A stretch of DNA of 38,744 nucleotides from Candidatus Duberdicusella sinuisediminis (GTDB lineage: Bacteria > Omnitrophota > Gorgyraeia > Duberdicusellales > Duberdicusellaceae): the NCBI GenBank assembly GCA_003644445.1, contig QNCG01000003.1, forward strand, positions 1-38,744, written 5' to 3'. The notes under the pieces were generated by a model. That model was not told the DNA's origin. It saw only the letters and a program-made list of their open reading frames with translations, and ran no database searches. Position 1 is the stretch's first letter, and every line of letters begins with the position of its first letter. Shown one piece after another: positions 1 to 8,943 of this stretch. A program made the translations under genes and the position numbers.

Positions 1-89
1 GTAGTAAGGTTTTTGACCCTTGTTTAGCTTGTGCAGTCCACTTAATTAGTTTTAAAGGAAGAAAAATAGGAGAGTTCAAAGTTGTATAA
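1..89 (+). CDS. [NiFe]-hydrogenase large subunit, C-terminal fragment (partial at window edge)
   Basis: Frame from nt 3 reads SKVFDPCLACAVHLISFKGRKIGEFKVV*. DPCxxCxxH is the C-terminal Ni-ligand motif of [NiFe]-hydrogenase large subunits, followed by a 15-residue cleavable-type extension. Confidence 0.85.
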   Translation, partial: SKVFDPCLACAVHLISFKGRKIGEFKVV

Positions 90-475
90 GAAAATAATAA
101 TTTTAGGTTTGGGAAATCTTCTCTATAAAGATGTTAGAAAATATAGATAAACTTATTATAATTGATGCTTTAAAAGGAGGAGGGGCCCCAGCAACAGTAT
201 ATAGAATAGATTACCAGGAATTAGAAGCAGAAATAGACTTTAATAATCTCTCCTTACACCAGCTAAGTCTCTTAGAAGTCTTAAGCCTAATAAAAAAACT
301 GGGAAAATTACCTCCCAAAGTTTTAATAATCGGGGTTGAACCTAAAGAAATAAGCCCAGGGTTAAACCTAACTTCCCGACTGAAAGAAAAACTACCCTAT
401 ATTTTGGGAGTTATTTTAAAAGAGTGCCACTTAAAAAAAGATTTAAGCTTAAGGTATGTTAATAACCAATCCTAA
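82..475 (+). pseudogene. Hydrogenase maturation protease (HycI/HybD-like), apparent internal deletion/frameshift; ORF 131-475 is the C-terminal part
   Basis: Frame at 82 reads (TTG)MYKKIIILGLGNLLYKD-VRKYR*, the family N-terminus. A shifted frame from 131 reads MLENIDKLIIIDALKGGGAPATVYRI...SLHQLSLLEVL..., the family middle and C-terminus. The intervening GVG...IDGGT-type segment is absent. Confidence 0.7.
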
Positions 476-1121
476 ACCCAAACAAGAGATTTTAGAATTT
501 ATAAAGGAAGAAGAAAATATCTTTATCTTAGTTTGTGGGGGATGCCCGGAAGCCTGTGAAAGTGCCTCTGATAAAAAGGTAAAAGAAATAGAGAAAGAAA
601 TTAAAGAAGCTAAAAAAAATATCACTCTAACCTTAAAGATTGACTTTCTCTGTAACAAAGCCCTCTTAACTACAAAACTTATAAACTATATAGAGAAGAT
701 AAAAAACTCTGACTCTCTCTTAGTTCTTTCCTGTGGAATTGGAGTTCAGGCACTCTCTAAATTAATCGATAAACCCCTCCATCCGGGTTTAAATACCATC
801 TACTTAGGAGGATTTCAAGGATTATGGCCTTCAGAAGAAAGATGTCAAGCCTGTGGAGATTGTCTTTTAGAATTTACTGGAGGTATATGCCCGGTTACTT
901 CCTGCAGTAAGTCTCTTCTTAATGGGCCTTGTGGAGGAACAAAAGATGGTAAGTGTGAAGTAGATAACAGTCGGGATTGTGGCTGGCAGTTAATTTACGA
1001 AAAACTAAAGAAAACCGGGAGGTTAAAAATTTTAGAAAAATTAATCCCTGCCCGCAACCATCAGAACATGCTCCCCTCTCCAGAAACTCTCCAACTCCCC
1101 TCATCAGACATTGAAAAGTAA
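456..1121 (+). CDS. metV: Methylenetetrahydrofolate reductase-associated zinc protein, MetV type (MTHFR_C)
   Basis: 221 aa with Cys motifs CGGCPEAC, CQACGDCLLEFTGGICPVTSCSKSLLNGPCGG and KCEVDNSRDCGW, characteristic of the MetV/MTHFR C-terminal family. Confidence 0.8.
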   Translation: MLITNPKPKQEILEFIKEEENIFILVCGGCPEACESASDKKVKEIEKEIKEAKKNITLTLKIDFLCNKALLTTKLINYIEKIKNSDSLLVLSCGIGVQALSKLIDKPLHPGLNTIYLGGFQGLWPSEERCQACGDCLLEFTGGICPVTSCSKSLLNGPCGGTKDGKCEVDNSRDCGWQLIYEKLKKTGRLKILEKLIPARNHQNMLPSPETLQLPSSDIEK

Positions 1122-1122
1122 A

Positions 1123-1176
1123 CCCTAACTTGACAAAATGTTTTCAAAAGAAAGTGTCAAGTTAGGGAGGTTTTTT
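1123..1176 (+). terminator. Intrinsic terminator between convergent metV and folD
   Basis: 13-bp perfect stem CCCTAACTTGACA (1123-1135) / TGTCAAGTTAGGG (1155-1167), then AGG and TTTTTT (1171-1176). Overlaps the folD stop codon. Confidence 0.85.
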
Positions 1177-2092
1177 GGAATTTTGCACATTCTACGGTAT
1201 TCCTCAAAAGTAAAGCAGTAGTTAAAGGCCCTACTCCTCCGGGAACAGGGGTTATATAAGAACAGATTTCTTTAGCCTTTTCAAATTCTACATCTCCTAC
1301 AATCTGAAACTTAGGTCTTCCTTTTTCATCTAATACCGGCCTTCCTTCTTCATCCAATACCGGGACCCTATTTATACCCACATCTATCACTATTGCTCCT
1401 TCTTTTAAGCTATCAGCCTTAATTAGCTGAGGTTTACCTACTGCTACAATTAAAATTTCAGCTCGCCGGGTATGGAAAGTTAAATCCTGAGTAGCAATGT
1501 GGCAGACCGTAATCGTAGGAGAAGAAAACTGTGATTGCAGTAAAAGTAAGCTTAAAGGTTTGCCTACTATCTCACTGTGGCCCACAATAACTGTTTCTTT
1601 TCCCTTCAAATCCTGGCCGGTAGATTTTAAAAGCTCAACTACTGCCCCTGCTGTGGGAGGAGAAATCTTATTATCCCCATAAATAATTCTTCCCATATTT
1701 AAAGGATGGATACTCTCTACATCTTTTAAAGGAGAAAGTTTCACTTGAATCTGGCGAGCATTTAAATGAGAAGGTAAAGGCATCTGTAAGATTATCCCAG
1801 TAATTTTCTTATCCTGATTGAGAGATTCAATAAAGTTTACAAGCTCTTCCTGGGTAATTTGAGAAGGGAGTTCCTTGATTTGGTAGTCAATGCCTAATTC
1901 TTGAGAAGCTTTCTTCTGTTGTTTTAAATAAACCCGAGAAGAAGGGTTCTCTCCAACCTGGACTGCTGATAAAAGGAGAGGGAATCCTTCTTTCTTTAAA
2001 GCCTCAATATCTTTTTTTACCCCCTCTTTAATCTTCTCAGCAAGGGGTCTTCCCTCTAATAACTTTGCAGACATAGTTTTCTCCTTTCTCAA
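1157..2092 (-). CDS. folD: Bifunctional methylenetetrahydrofolate dehydrogenase/cyclohydrolase FolD
   Basis: 311 aa; ...SRVYLKQQKKASQELGI..., GIILQMPLPSHLNARQI, IVGHSEIVGKPLSLLL, PVPGGVGPLTTALLL. Start may instead be the MSAK Met at about 2074. Confidence 0.95.
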   Translation of the reverse strand: MRKEKTMSAKLLEGRPLAEKIKEGVKKDIEALKKEGFPLLLSAVQVGENPSSRVYLKQQKKASQELGIDYQIKELPSQITQEELVNFIESLNQDKKITGIILQMPLPSHLNARQIQVKLSPLKDVESIHPLNMGRIIYGDNKISPPTAGAVVELLKSTGQDLKGKETVIVGHSEIVGKPLSLLLLQSQFSSPTITVCHIATQDLTFHTRRAEILIVAVGKPQLIKADSLKEGAIVIDVGINRVPVLDEEGRPVLDEKGRPKFQIVGDVEFEKAKEICSYITPVPGGVGPLTTALLLRNTVECAKFQKTSLT

Positions 2093-2095
2093 AAC

Positions 2096-2689
2096 TTACA
2101 ATCTACAATAAACTTTTTTTAATACCTCTTCTTTAATCTTCTTTACTTCCTCAGACTCTTCTTTTAAACTTTGCTGAATTTTCTTCAATAACTCTCTATC
2201 TTTTAAATTTTTTAGATTTATTCTCACATTTAGTTCTGCCGAATTAAACCCCGCAGTTAAAAATAACACCCCTCCCCCTATATCAGTTATCAGATTAGGA
2301 TTAGCCTTTTCTAAAATAACTTTAGATAACCTTAAACCCTCTAAGGAAGATTCACAAATCTTCAAAGGAACTTCTATTGCTTTTTTTAAGGCGGATTGGA
2401 CTTTCTCTTCTTCCTTAAGCCTATAGGCTAAAGATAACTCCTGATAAGAAAATACATCTTTATCAATTAACTCCTCTAATCCCCTTCTTAAAGAAATTAA
2501 CTTTTCTAAAATCTCTTTAATCTCAGCTTCAACTTCTCTGTACTTAGGTTTTCCCAAGGTAAAATTACAACTCATCTCTAATAAAGCTATCCCCAAACAA
2601 GCCACTAAACCTGAAGCGCTTCCTCCTCCCGGAGCAGGCAATTTACCTGCTAAATCCTCTAAATACTCACTAAATTTCTCCTTATACAT
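2096..2689 (-). CDS. fchA: Formimidoyl/methenyltetrahydrofolate cyclodeaminase family protein
   Basis: 197 aa; LAGKLPAPGGGSASGLVACLGIALLEM is the family N-terminal signature. Located between folD and fhs. Confidence 0.85.
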   Translation of the reverse strand: MYKEKFSEYLEDLAGKLPAPGGGSASGLVACLGIALLEMSCNFTLGKPKYREVEAEIKEILEKLISLRRGLEELIDKDVFSYQELSLAYRLKEEEKVQSALKKAIEVPLKICESSLEGLRLSKVILEKANPNLITDIGGGVLFLTAGFNSAELNVRINLKNLKDRELLKKIQQSLKEESEEVKKIKEEVLKKVYCRL

Positions 2690-2696
2690 CTTTAGT

Positions 2697-4397
2697 CTAA
2701 AAGAGTCCTTTTATCCTTCCTTTAGCATCAATATCTACTTTTTCTCCCGCCGGATGTGTAGGAAGCCCGGGCATAGTTCTAATCTTTCCACACAAAGGAT
2801 ACAAAAACCCTGCTCCTGCTGAAGTTCTTATATCTACTACCGGCAAAGTAAAGTTAACAGGCCTTCCCTTAAGTTTAGGGTCATGAGATAAAGAAAGGTG
2901 GGTCTTAGCCATACATACAGGAAGGTTGCTTAAACCCCACTCCTTATAAAGCTTAATCTTTCTCTCTGCCTCTTCTGAGTAAGAAACTCCTTCTGCTCCA
3001 TAAATCTTAGTAGCAATCGTTTCTATCTTCTTCTTAATTGGCCAGTCTAAAGGGTAAAGAAATTTAAATCTGGACTTCTTTTTAACTGCTGTAATTACCG
3101 CTTTAGCTAAATCTATCCCTCCTATTGAACCTTTAGCCCACAATTGGCTTACTACACTGAAATCAGCCCCGAACTCTTTTGCTTTCTTCATAATAAATCC
3201 TAATTCTTTAGGAGTATCAGTATTAAACCTATTTATAGCCACAACTACCGGCAAACCGAATATTTTTATATTCTCAATCTGTTTTTCTAAATTAGGTAGG
3301 CCCTCTTCAATAGTTTTCAGGTCTTCTTGTAATAAAGAGGAGGGAAGGGGCTTCCCCGGAACTATCTTAAACCTTCCTGAATGCATCTTTAAAGCCCGGA
3401 CAGAACAAACTAAAACTGCACAATCCGGTTTAAGCCCACTTACTCTACATTTTATATTAAAAAATTTCTCGGCTCCACAATCAGCACCAAAACCAGTCTC
3501 AGTTATTACAAAATCAGAAAGTCTAATAGCAATTAAGTCAGCCAAAACCGAGCTATTTCCGTGGGCAATATTAGCAAAAGGGCCAGTATGGACAAAACAG
3601 GGAGTATGTTCTGTAGTCTGTAAAAGATTAGGCTTTAAAGCATCTTTTAGCAAAACGGCCATAGCTCCTGCTACTTTTATATCTTCAGAAGTTACTGGTT
3701 CTCCTCTCCTATTAGTAGCTAAAATTATCCTGCTTATCCTTTGTCTTAAATCTTTAAGATTTTTAGCCAAAGCTAAAATAGCCATAAGTTCTGAAGCTGG
3801 AGCAATATCAAATCCCGAATCTCTTTCAAAGCCATCTTCCTTTGAGCCTAAGCCAATCTTAATATTCCTTAAAAATCTATCGGAAACATCTACAACCCTT
3901 CTCCATAAAACAGAATCAGGGTCAATGTCTAAAGGATTACCTTTAAACATAGAATTGTCTAAAAAAGCTGAACAAAGATTATGAGCAATACTTACTGCGT
4001 GAACATCTCCAGTTAAATGAAGATTAACATCTTCCATAGGAAGCACCTGGGAATACCCTCCACCGGCTGCTCCTCCTTTTATCCCGAATACCGGGCCTAA
4101 AGAAGGCTGGCGAATGCAGACTATAGATTTCTTACCTGCCCTATTTAAAGCCATAGAAAGACCAATAGTAGTTACAGTCTTTCCTTCGCCTAAAGGAGTA
4201 GGGGTAATAGCTGTAACTAAAACATACTTTCCTTTCTTTCTTTTTTTAAGTCTTTTAAGCACTTCTAATTTTACTTTAGCCTTATAGTTTCCGTAGAGTT
4301 CTATCTCTTTTTCTCTTAACCCTATTTTTTTAGCTATCTCTTTTATAGGTTTTAGCTTTATTCTCTGGGCTATTTCTAAATCAGAAGGTATCTTCAT
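2697..4397 (-). CDS. fhs: Formate-tetrahydrofolate ligase
   Basis: 566 aa; TPLGEGKTVTTIGLSMAL, RQPSLGPVFGIKGGAAGGGYSQV, PMEDVNLHLTGD, ETGFGADCGAEKF. Confidence 0.97.
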   Translation of the reverse strand: MKIPSDLEIAQRIKLKPIKEIAKKIGLREKEIELYGNYKAKVKLEVLKRLKKRKKGKYVLVTAITPTPLGEGKTVTTIGLSMALNRAGKKSIVCIRQPSLGPVFGIKGGAAGGGYSQVLPMEDVNLHLTGDVHAVSIAHNLCSAFLDNSMFKGNPLDIDPDSVLWRRVVDVSDRFLRNIKIGLGSKEDGFERDSGFDIAPASELMAILALAKNLKDLRQRISRIILATNRRGEPVTSEDIKVAGAMAVLLKDALKPNLLQTTEHTPCFVHTGPFANIAHGNSSVLADLIAIRLSDFVITETGFGADCGAEKFFNIKCRVSGLKPDCAVLVCSVRALKMHSGRFKIVPGKPLPSSLLQEDLKTIEEGLPNLEKQIENIKIFGLPVVVAINRFNTDTPKELGFIMKKAKEFGADFSVVSQLWAKGSIGGIDLAKAVITAVKKKSRFKFLYPLDWPIKKKIETIATKIYGAEGVSYSEEAERKIKLYKEWGLSNLPVCMAKTHLSLSHDPKLKGRPVNFTLPVVDIRTSAGAGFLYPLCGKIRTMPGLPTHPAGEKVDIDAKGRIKGLF

Positions 4398-5089
4398 TTA
4401 CTCACTTCCCCAGCTATCTTTCTTAATCTTTCTAAATATCGGGGAGGATCCTCCGGGTTATACAAAGAAGAACCCATTCCACAAGGAAGGGTTATCAAAT
4501 CTCCAGGCTTAAAATCTTTAATATCTTCCCTTTTTTCTACTCCCCAGGAAATTCTCTTGCCACTTCTATATTTAGAATATTTAGTAATATCATATTTAGA
4601 AGCATCGAAGCTAATAATCTCTACAGAAGAAGAAAATACTTCATCCCAATTCATATTCCCACAGATATGTACTCCCGGAATAACTTTAAAATTAGAAAAT
4701 ATTACCTCCCAAAGTTCTTTAAAATTAACTCCTGAATATCCTAAAGCCGGCTCATCTAAAAAAAGAATTATTTCCTGAGCAGATAAACCTTCTAAGATTT
4801 GGGAAATATGCTCGTATATTCGGGAGATAGCTTCCCCTTTAGAATAACCAGCCTGAATTAAAGTAGCTGGGCCTACACACTGAACTTTTACTAAACTAAA
4901 TTTATGCTTTTTAAATTCTTCTAAACAGCTGAGTTTACCGGGATGCTTTATATATTCTAACATCGCGTCCCCTCTTTTAGGGAGTTCCGGCAAAAAAGGT
5001 ATATCGTGTTTTAAGCTATAATCTACAGCTTCTTTTACATCAGTATAAGGCAAAGAGCCTATTTGAGTAATTATTTTGCTCGAGTTCAT
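4394..5089 (-). CDS. Compact cobalamin-independent methionine synthase (MetE)-like / UROD-superfamily protein
   Basis: 231 aa; IGSLPYTDVKEAV, LPELPKRGD, VKVQCVGPATL, FLDEPALGY, VHICGN, LPCGMGSSLYNPEDPPRYLERL. 4-nt overlap with fhs. Confidence 0.6.
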   Translation of the reverse strand: MNSSKIITQIGSLPYTDVKEAVDYSLKHDIPFLPELPKRGDAMLEYIKHPGKLSCLEEFKKHKFSLVKVQCVGPATLIQAGYSKGEAISRIYEHISQILEGLSAQEIILFLDEPALGYSGVNFKELWEVIFSNFKVIPGVHICGNMNWDEVFSSSVEIISFDASKYDITKYSKYRSGKRISWGVEKREDIKDFKPGDLITLPCGMGSSLYNPEDPPRYLERLRKIAGEVSK

Positions 5090-5092
5090 AAT

Positions 5093-6643
5093 TTAGTGTT
5101 TAAAGTGCCTTATCCCGGTAAAAACCATACTTATTCCGTATCTATCACAAGCAGAAATTACTTCTTTATCCCGGATAGAACCTCCCGGTTGAATTATAGC
5201 TTTAATTCCTGCCCGGTGAGCTTCTTCTATAGCGTCAGGCTTAGGAAAGAAAGCATCACTGGCTAAAACTGAGTCCTTAGCCCTTTCTCCTGCTTTTCTT
5301 ACCGAAATTATTACCGAATCCACCCTGCTCATCTGGCCTGCTCCAATACCTACTGTCTTTTTACCCTTTGCTAAAACTATGGCATTGCTCTTTACATGCT
5401 TTACTACCTTATAAGCAAATAAAAGAGAAGTAAACTCTCCTGGAATAGGAGATTTCTTAGTAACTACCTTTAAATTACTTTCTTCGATATTCTCCAAATC
5501 CTTATCCTGAACTAAAAATCCTCCCCCTACCCTCCTAAAATCTAAATAATCTCTAAAAGAATCAAAATCTGCTTCTATTATCCTTAAATTCTTCTTCTGA
5601 GAAAAAATCTCTAAAGAAGATTTCTCATAAGAAGGAGCGATAATACACTCTACAAAATCAGCCTCTTTCATTATAACTTCAGCAGTATTTTTATCTACTT
5701 CTCTGTTAAAACCAACGATACTCCCAAAAGCACTCAGCCTATCACAATCTAAAGCATCTAAATAGGCTCCGGCTACATTCTCAGCAGAAGCTACCCCACA
5801 GGGGTTGTTATGTTTTATTATAGCACAAGCTGGCTCAATAAACTCCTTAACTATCTCTACTGCTGAATTTAAGTCTAAGATATTGTTAAAAGAAAGTTCT
5901 TTTCCCTGATACTGCTTAATTGAAGAAAACCCTCCCGGAAAACTTAAATCTCTATAGAAACTCGCCTTTTGGTGAGGATTTTCTCCATACCTTAAATCTC
6001 TTACCTTTTCCAAACTTAAGGTGAGTCTTTGAGGAAAAAGCTTTTCTTCCTTAAACTCTGCACTTAAATAATTAAATATAGCTGTATCATATTCAGATGT
6101 CCTTCTAAATACCTCTAAGGCTAAATCTTTAAGAGTCTCCTCAGAAAGACAGCCTTTGTTATCTTTAAGCTCTTTTGTTATCAAGGGATATTGAGAAGGT
6201 GAAGTTACTACTGCCACAGCCTTATAATTTTTAGCAGCACTCCTTAACATAGTAGGCCCTCCTATATCTATATTTTCTACAGCTTCTTCTAAACTTACAC
6301 CTTTTTGCTGGACAACTTTCTCAAAAGGGTATAAGTTCACTACCACCATATCAATCAACTTTATATTGTGTTTCTTAATTTCTTCTAAATGATTAGAATT
6401 ATCCCTCAAAGCTAACAACCCAGCGTGGATTTTAGGGTGAAGGGTTTTAACTCTTCCTTCAAGCATTTCAGGAAAGCCTGTGTATTCAGAAACATCTTTA
6501 ACAGCTATGCCCAGTTCTCTTATCTTTTTAGCTGTTCCTCCTGTAGAAAGAATTTCTACCCCCAACTCAGAAAGACACTTTACTAAATCTTCTAACCCTT
6601 GCTTATCAGAAACACTTATTAAAGCCCTCTTAACTTTGAGCAT
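5093..6643 (-). CDS. purH: Bifunctional AICAR formyltransferase / IMP cyclohydrolase
   Basis: 516 aa; RALISVSDKQGLEDL, LSTGGTAKKIRELGI, RVKTLHPKIHAGLL, LRYGENPHQKASFY, KHNNPCGVA, GGSIRDKEVISACD. Confidence 0.96.
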   Translation of the reverse strand: MLKVKRALISVSDKQGLEDLVKCLSELGVEILSTGGTAKKIRELGIAVKDVSEYTGFPEMLEGRVKTLHPKIHAGLLALRDNSNHLEEIKKHNIKLIDMVVVNLYPFEKVVQQKGVSLEEAVENIDIGGPTMLRSAAKNYKAVAVVTSPSQYPLITKELKDNKGCLSEETLKDLALEVFRRTSEYDTAIFNYLSAEFKEEKLFPQRLTLSLEKVRDLRYGENPHQKASFYRDLSFPGGFSSIKQYQGKELSFNNILDLNSAVEIVKEFIEPACAIIKHNNPCGVASAENVAGAYLDALDCDRLSAFGSIVGFNREVDKNTAEVIMKEADFVECIIAPSYEKSSLEIFSQKKNLRIIEADFDSFRDYLDFRRVGGGFLVQDKDLENIEESNLKVVTKKSPIPGEFTSLLFAYKVVKHVKSNAIVLAKGKKTVGIGAGQMSRVDSVIISVRKAGERAKDSVLASDAFFPKPDAIEEAHRAGIKAIIQPGGSIRDKEVISACDRYGISMVFTGIRHFKH

Positions 6644-6683
6644 CTTACCTCCTCCCTTCTATAAAACGTTTAAAAATTAACCC

Positions 6684-7586
6684 TTACAGTCTAAATGTCT
6701 GCTTCAATTCTCTGAGGTTATCAGCTACCACTTTTGCTTGCTCAGAAGCTAAGTATTTATTGTTACCAAAGGTTTGTTCTAAAACTTCAGGATTTATTAT
6801 ATCTCCACAGGCAAAACAAATATCATTAACCTTTAAATACTCATCTACTTTTAAAAATCCTTCCTGGGATAATAAATCAGGGTAATCTCTCAACAAAGAA
6901 GTATAAGGAAGGTATCCCGAATCTATTATAAGCACATCACAGGCTAAAAACTTCCCGCTAGAAAGTTTAACTGCCCTAATTCTTCCTTCTCCCAAACTTT
7001 CAGCTATCTGAGAATTAAAGTACAAACTGTCTTCTCCCAAACAAGAAATAAGTTCCTTTTTTAATTCTTCAGAAAGAGAAGGATTATCTATTATTATCTT
7101 TACATCCTTGTTTAAGGAATGTAAGGCCTTAGCTAAGTTAAAGCCTAAAATAGTCTTCGCATAAACAATAATATGTTCATAAATTATTATGTCCTGTTTA
7201 AGTTTCAAAACCTGTTCTCCTAAATAGTAAACTCCCTCCTTATATACACCGGGAAAAACCACCCTTTCTGCTCTTAACCCACAGCAAAGAACAATTTTAT
7301 CAAATTCTAAACTCTGATACTCTTTTAAAAAAACCTTTCTCTTTTCCAGATTTACTTTTAAGACTCTGTCCTGTATTATCTCCAAAGAAGGGATATTATT
7401 TTTTAAATCTTCTAAAGAAAGGAAAAAATCCTGATTATTTATCTCATCAAGCAACCAGTCAATAAAAAGATGTTTCCTAAAAGGTGGGTTTTCTTTTTCT
7501 ATTAAAGAAATTTTAAAGTCGGAATCTTTTAATTTTTCTATTAAAGAAACTCCTGCTATTCCTGCTCCTACTACTACTAATTTCAT
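6684..7586 (-). CDS. FAD-dependent pyridine nucleotide-disulfide oxidoreductase-like protein with degenerate second nucleotide site
   Basis: 300 aa; VVVGAGIAGVSLIEKL FAD motif, DKIVLCCGLRAE, CFACGDI. Second Rossmann region IIVYAKTILGFNLAKAL lacks the canonical GxGxxG. Confidence 0.7.
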   Translation of the reverse strand: MKLVVVGAGIAGVSLIEKLKDSDFKISLIEKENPPFRKHLFIDWLLDEINNQDFFLSLEDLKNNIPSLEIIQDRVLKVNLEKRKVFLKEYQSLEFDKIVLCCGLRAERVVFPGVYKEGVYYLGEQVLKLKQDIIIYEHIIVYAKTILGFNLAKALHSLNKDVKIIIDNPSLSEELKKELISCLGEDSLYFNSQIAESLGEGRIRAVKLSSGKFLACDVLIIDSGYLPYTSLLRDYPDLLSQEGFLKVDEYLKVNDICFACGDIINPEVLEQTFGNNKYLASEQAKVVADNLRELKQTFRL

Positions 7587-7939
7587 TCTTCCAGATTAAA
7601 TGCTCCCTTTATAAGATAAAATTCTAAACCTTCTCGGAATTTTACTACCGAAAGGACATCAAACCTTGCTCTAAGAGAAAATAAACCTTTCTGTTTAAGA
7701 TAACAGAAAGCGCACCTTTCTATTTTTTTTCTTTTGCTCTTACTTACTGCCTCCAGAGGTTCATATTTATAAGGGAAAGTTCTTCCCTTTACTTCTACAA
7801 AACAAAGAACTCCTTTATCTTTAGCTATTATATCAATCTCGCCTAAAAAACTACGAAAATTTCTTTCTAAGACCTTATAACCCCGCTGTTTGAGGTAATT
7901 AACTGCCAAGTCCTCAAAATAATCAAAAGAATCATTCAT
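7583..7939 (-). CDS. yraN: YraN/UPF0102 family endonuclease-like protein
   Basis: 118 aa; DLAVNYLKQRGYKVLERNFRSFLGEIDIIAKDKGVLCFVEVKGR. Confidence 0.88.
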   Translation of the reverse strand: MNDSFDYFEDLAVNYLKQRGYKVLERNFRSFLGEIDIIAKDKGVLCFVEVKGRTFPYKYEPLEAVSKSKRKKIERCAFCYLKQKGLFSLRARFDVLSVVKFREGLEFYLIKGAFNLEE

Positions 7940-8531
7940 AACCTAAGTTAAAAGAAAACCTATGGATGGGTGAAGGGCCTCTCTCTTTTAAAGAAAGGTA
8001 GTGTTCTTTAGTAGCATAACCTTTATGTTTAGAGAAATTCCAACCCGGAAATTTCTTATCATACCTTAACATTAACCTATCTCTATAGACCTTAGCCAAT
8101 ATAGAAGCTGATTGAACCTCTTTTATCCTCCTGTCTGCTGAGATAAGACAAAGGTGGTTGTATTTTTTATACTTGAAGAAAGGACCATCAATTATAAATA
8201 AAGTTTCTTCCTTATTAAATTTGCTTTTTCTAAGAAAATTTCTGATAGCCTTCAGGAAGGCCAACTGAGTAGCCCAAAATATATTCAACTTATCAATGGC
8301 GGTTTGAGAAACTATTCCAAAAGAGTAGATAGAAACTTTTTTAATCTGAGAATAAAGAAATTCTCTCCTTTTAGGAGTAAGCTGCTTGGAGTCTTTCAAA
8401 GAAGAAATCTTCTCTTTAAGATAGACGCAACTGGCTACCACTGGGCCACAGAGAGCACCTCTTCCTACTTCATCTACGCCCACTATCTTTAACTTTGTTC
8501 TTCGGTAGTCTCGGACTTTTTTAACCATCAA
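7932..8531 (-). CDS. rnhB: Ribonuclease HII
   Basis: 199 aa; GVDEVGRGALCGPVVAS, LKDSKQLTPKRRE, SILAKVYRDRLM, HKGYATKEHY. Confidence 0.95.
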   Translation of the reverse strand: MMVKKVRDYRRTKLKIVGVDEVGRGALCGPVVASCVYLKEKISSLKDSKQLTPKRREFLYSQIKKVSIYSFGIVSQTAIDKLNIFWATQLAFLKAIRNFLRKSKFNKEETLFIIDGPFFKYKKYNHLCLISADRRIKEVQSASILAKVYRDRLMLRYDKKFPGWNFSKHKGYATKEHYLSLKERGPSPIHRFSFNLGYE

Positions 8532-8576
8532 ATGAAATAAAGAATATAAAGCCCGAAAACAAAAATATATTTTTTC

Positions 8577-8927
8577 TTATACCGTAGTTGCTTTCTTGCC
8601 TACTCTTCCCCTCAGATAATACAATCTTGCCCGGCGGGGTCTTCTTTTAGCTAACTGAACTATTTCTATCTTCTCTACCAGGGGCGAATAAAGAGGAAAA
8701 GTCATCTCCAAACCTTCTCCATAGGAGATCCTCCGGATGGTAAAACTCTTGCGATGAAGAGCACCTTGTATTTTCATTACAATCCCTTCTACTGAATGAA
8801 CCCTGCTCTTATCTTTCTCCTGAATCTTATAACTAACTCTTATAGTATCACCTACCTTAAACTCAGGAAAATCCTTTTTTAAGGAAGATTGCAATTCTTT
8901 TTCTACTTCTAATAGCTTGCCTCCCAT
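8577..8927 (-). CDS. rplS: 50S ribosomal protein L19
   Basis: 116 aa; FKVGDTIRVSYKIQE, RRISYGEGLEMTFPLYSPLVEKIEI, RRARLYYLRGRVGKKA. Confidence 0.96.
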   Translation of the reverse strand: MGGKLLEVEKELQSSLKKDFPEFKVGDTIRVSYKIQEKDKSRVHSVEGIVMKIQGALHRKSFTIRRISYGEGLEMTFPLYSPLVEKIEIVQLAKRRPRRARLYYLRGRVGKKATTV

Positions 8928-8943
8928 TTCTTACCTCCCGGTT

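Noticed and set aside
449-658. 69-aa - strand ORF overlapping metV
   Set aside because: Antisense to a well-supported coding gene; no recognisable domain.
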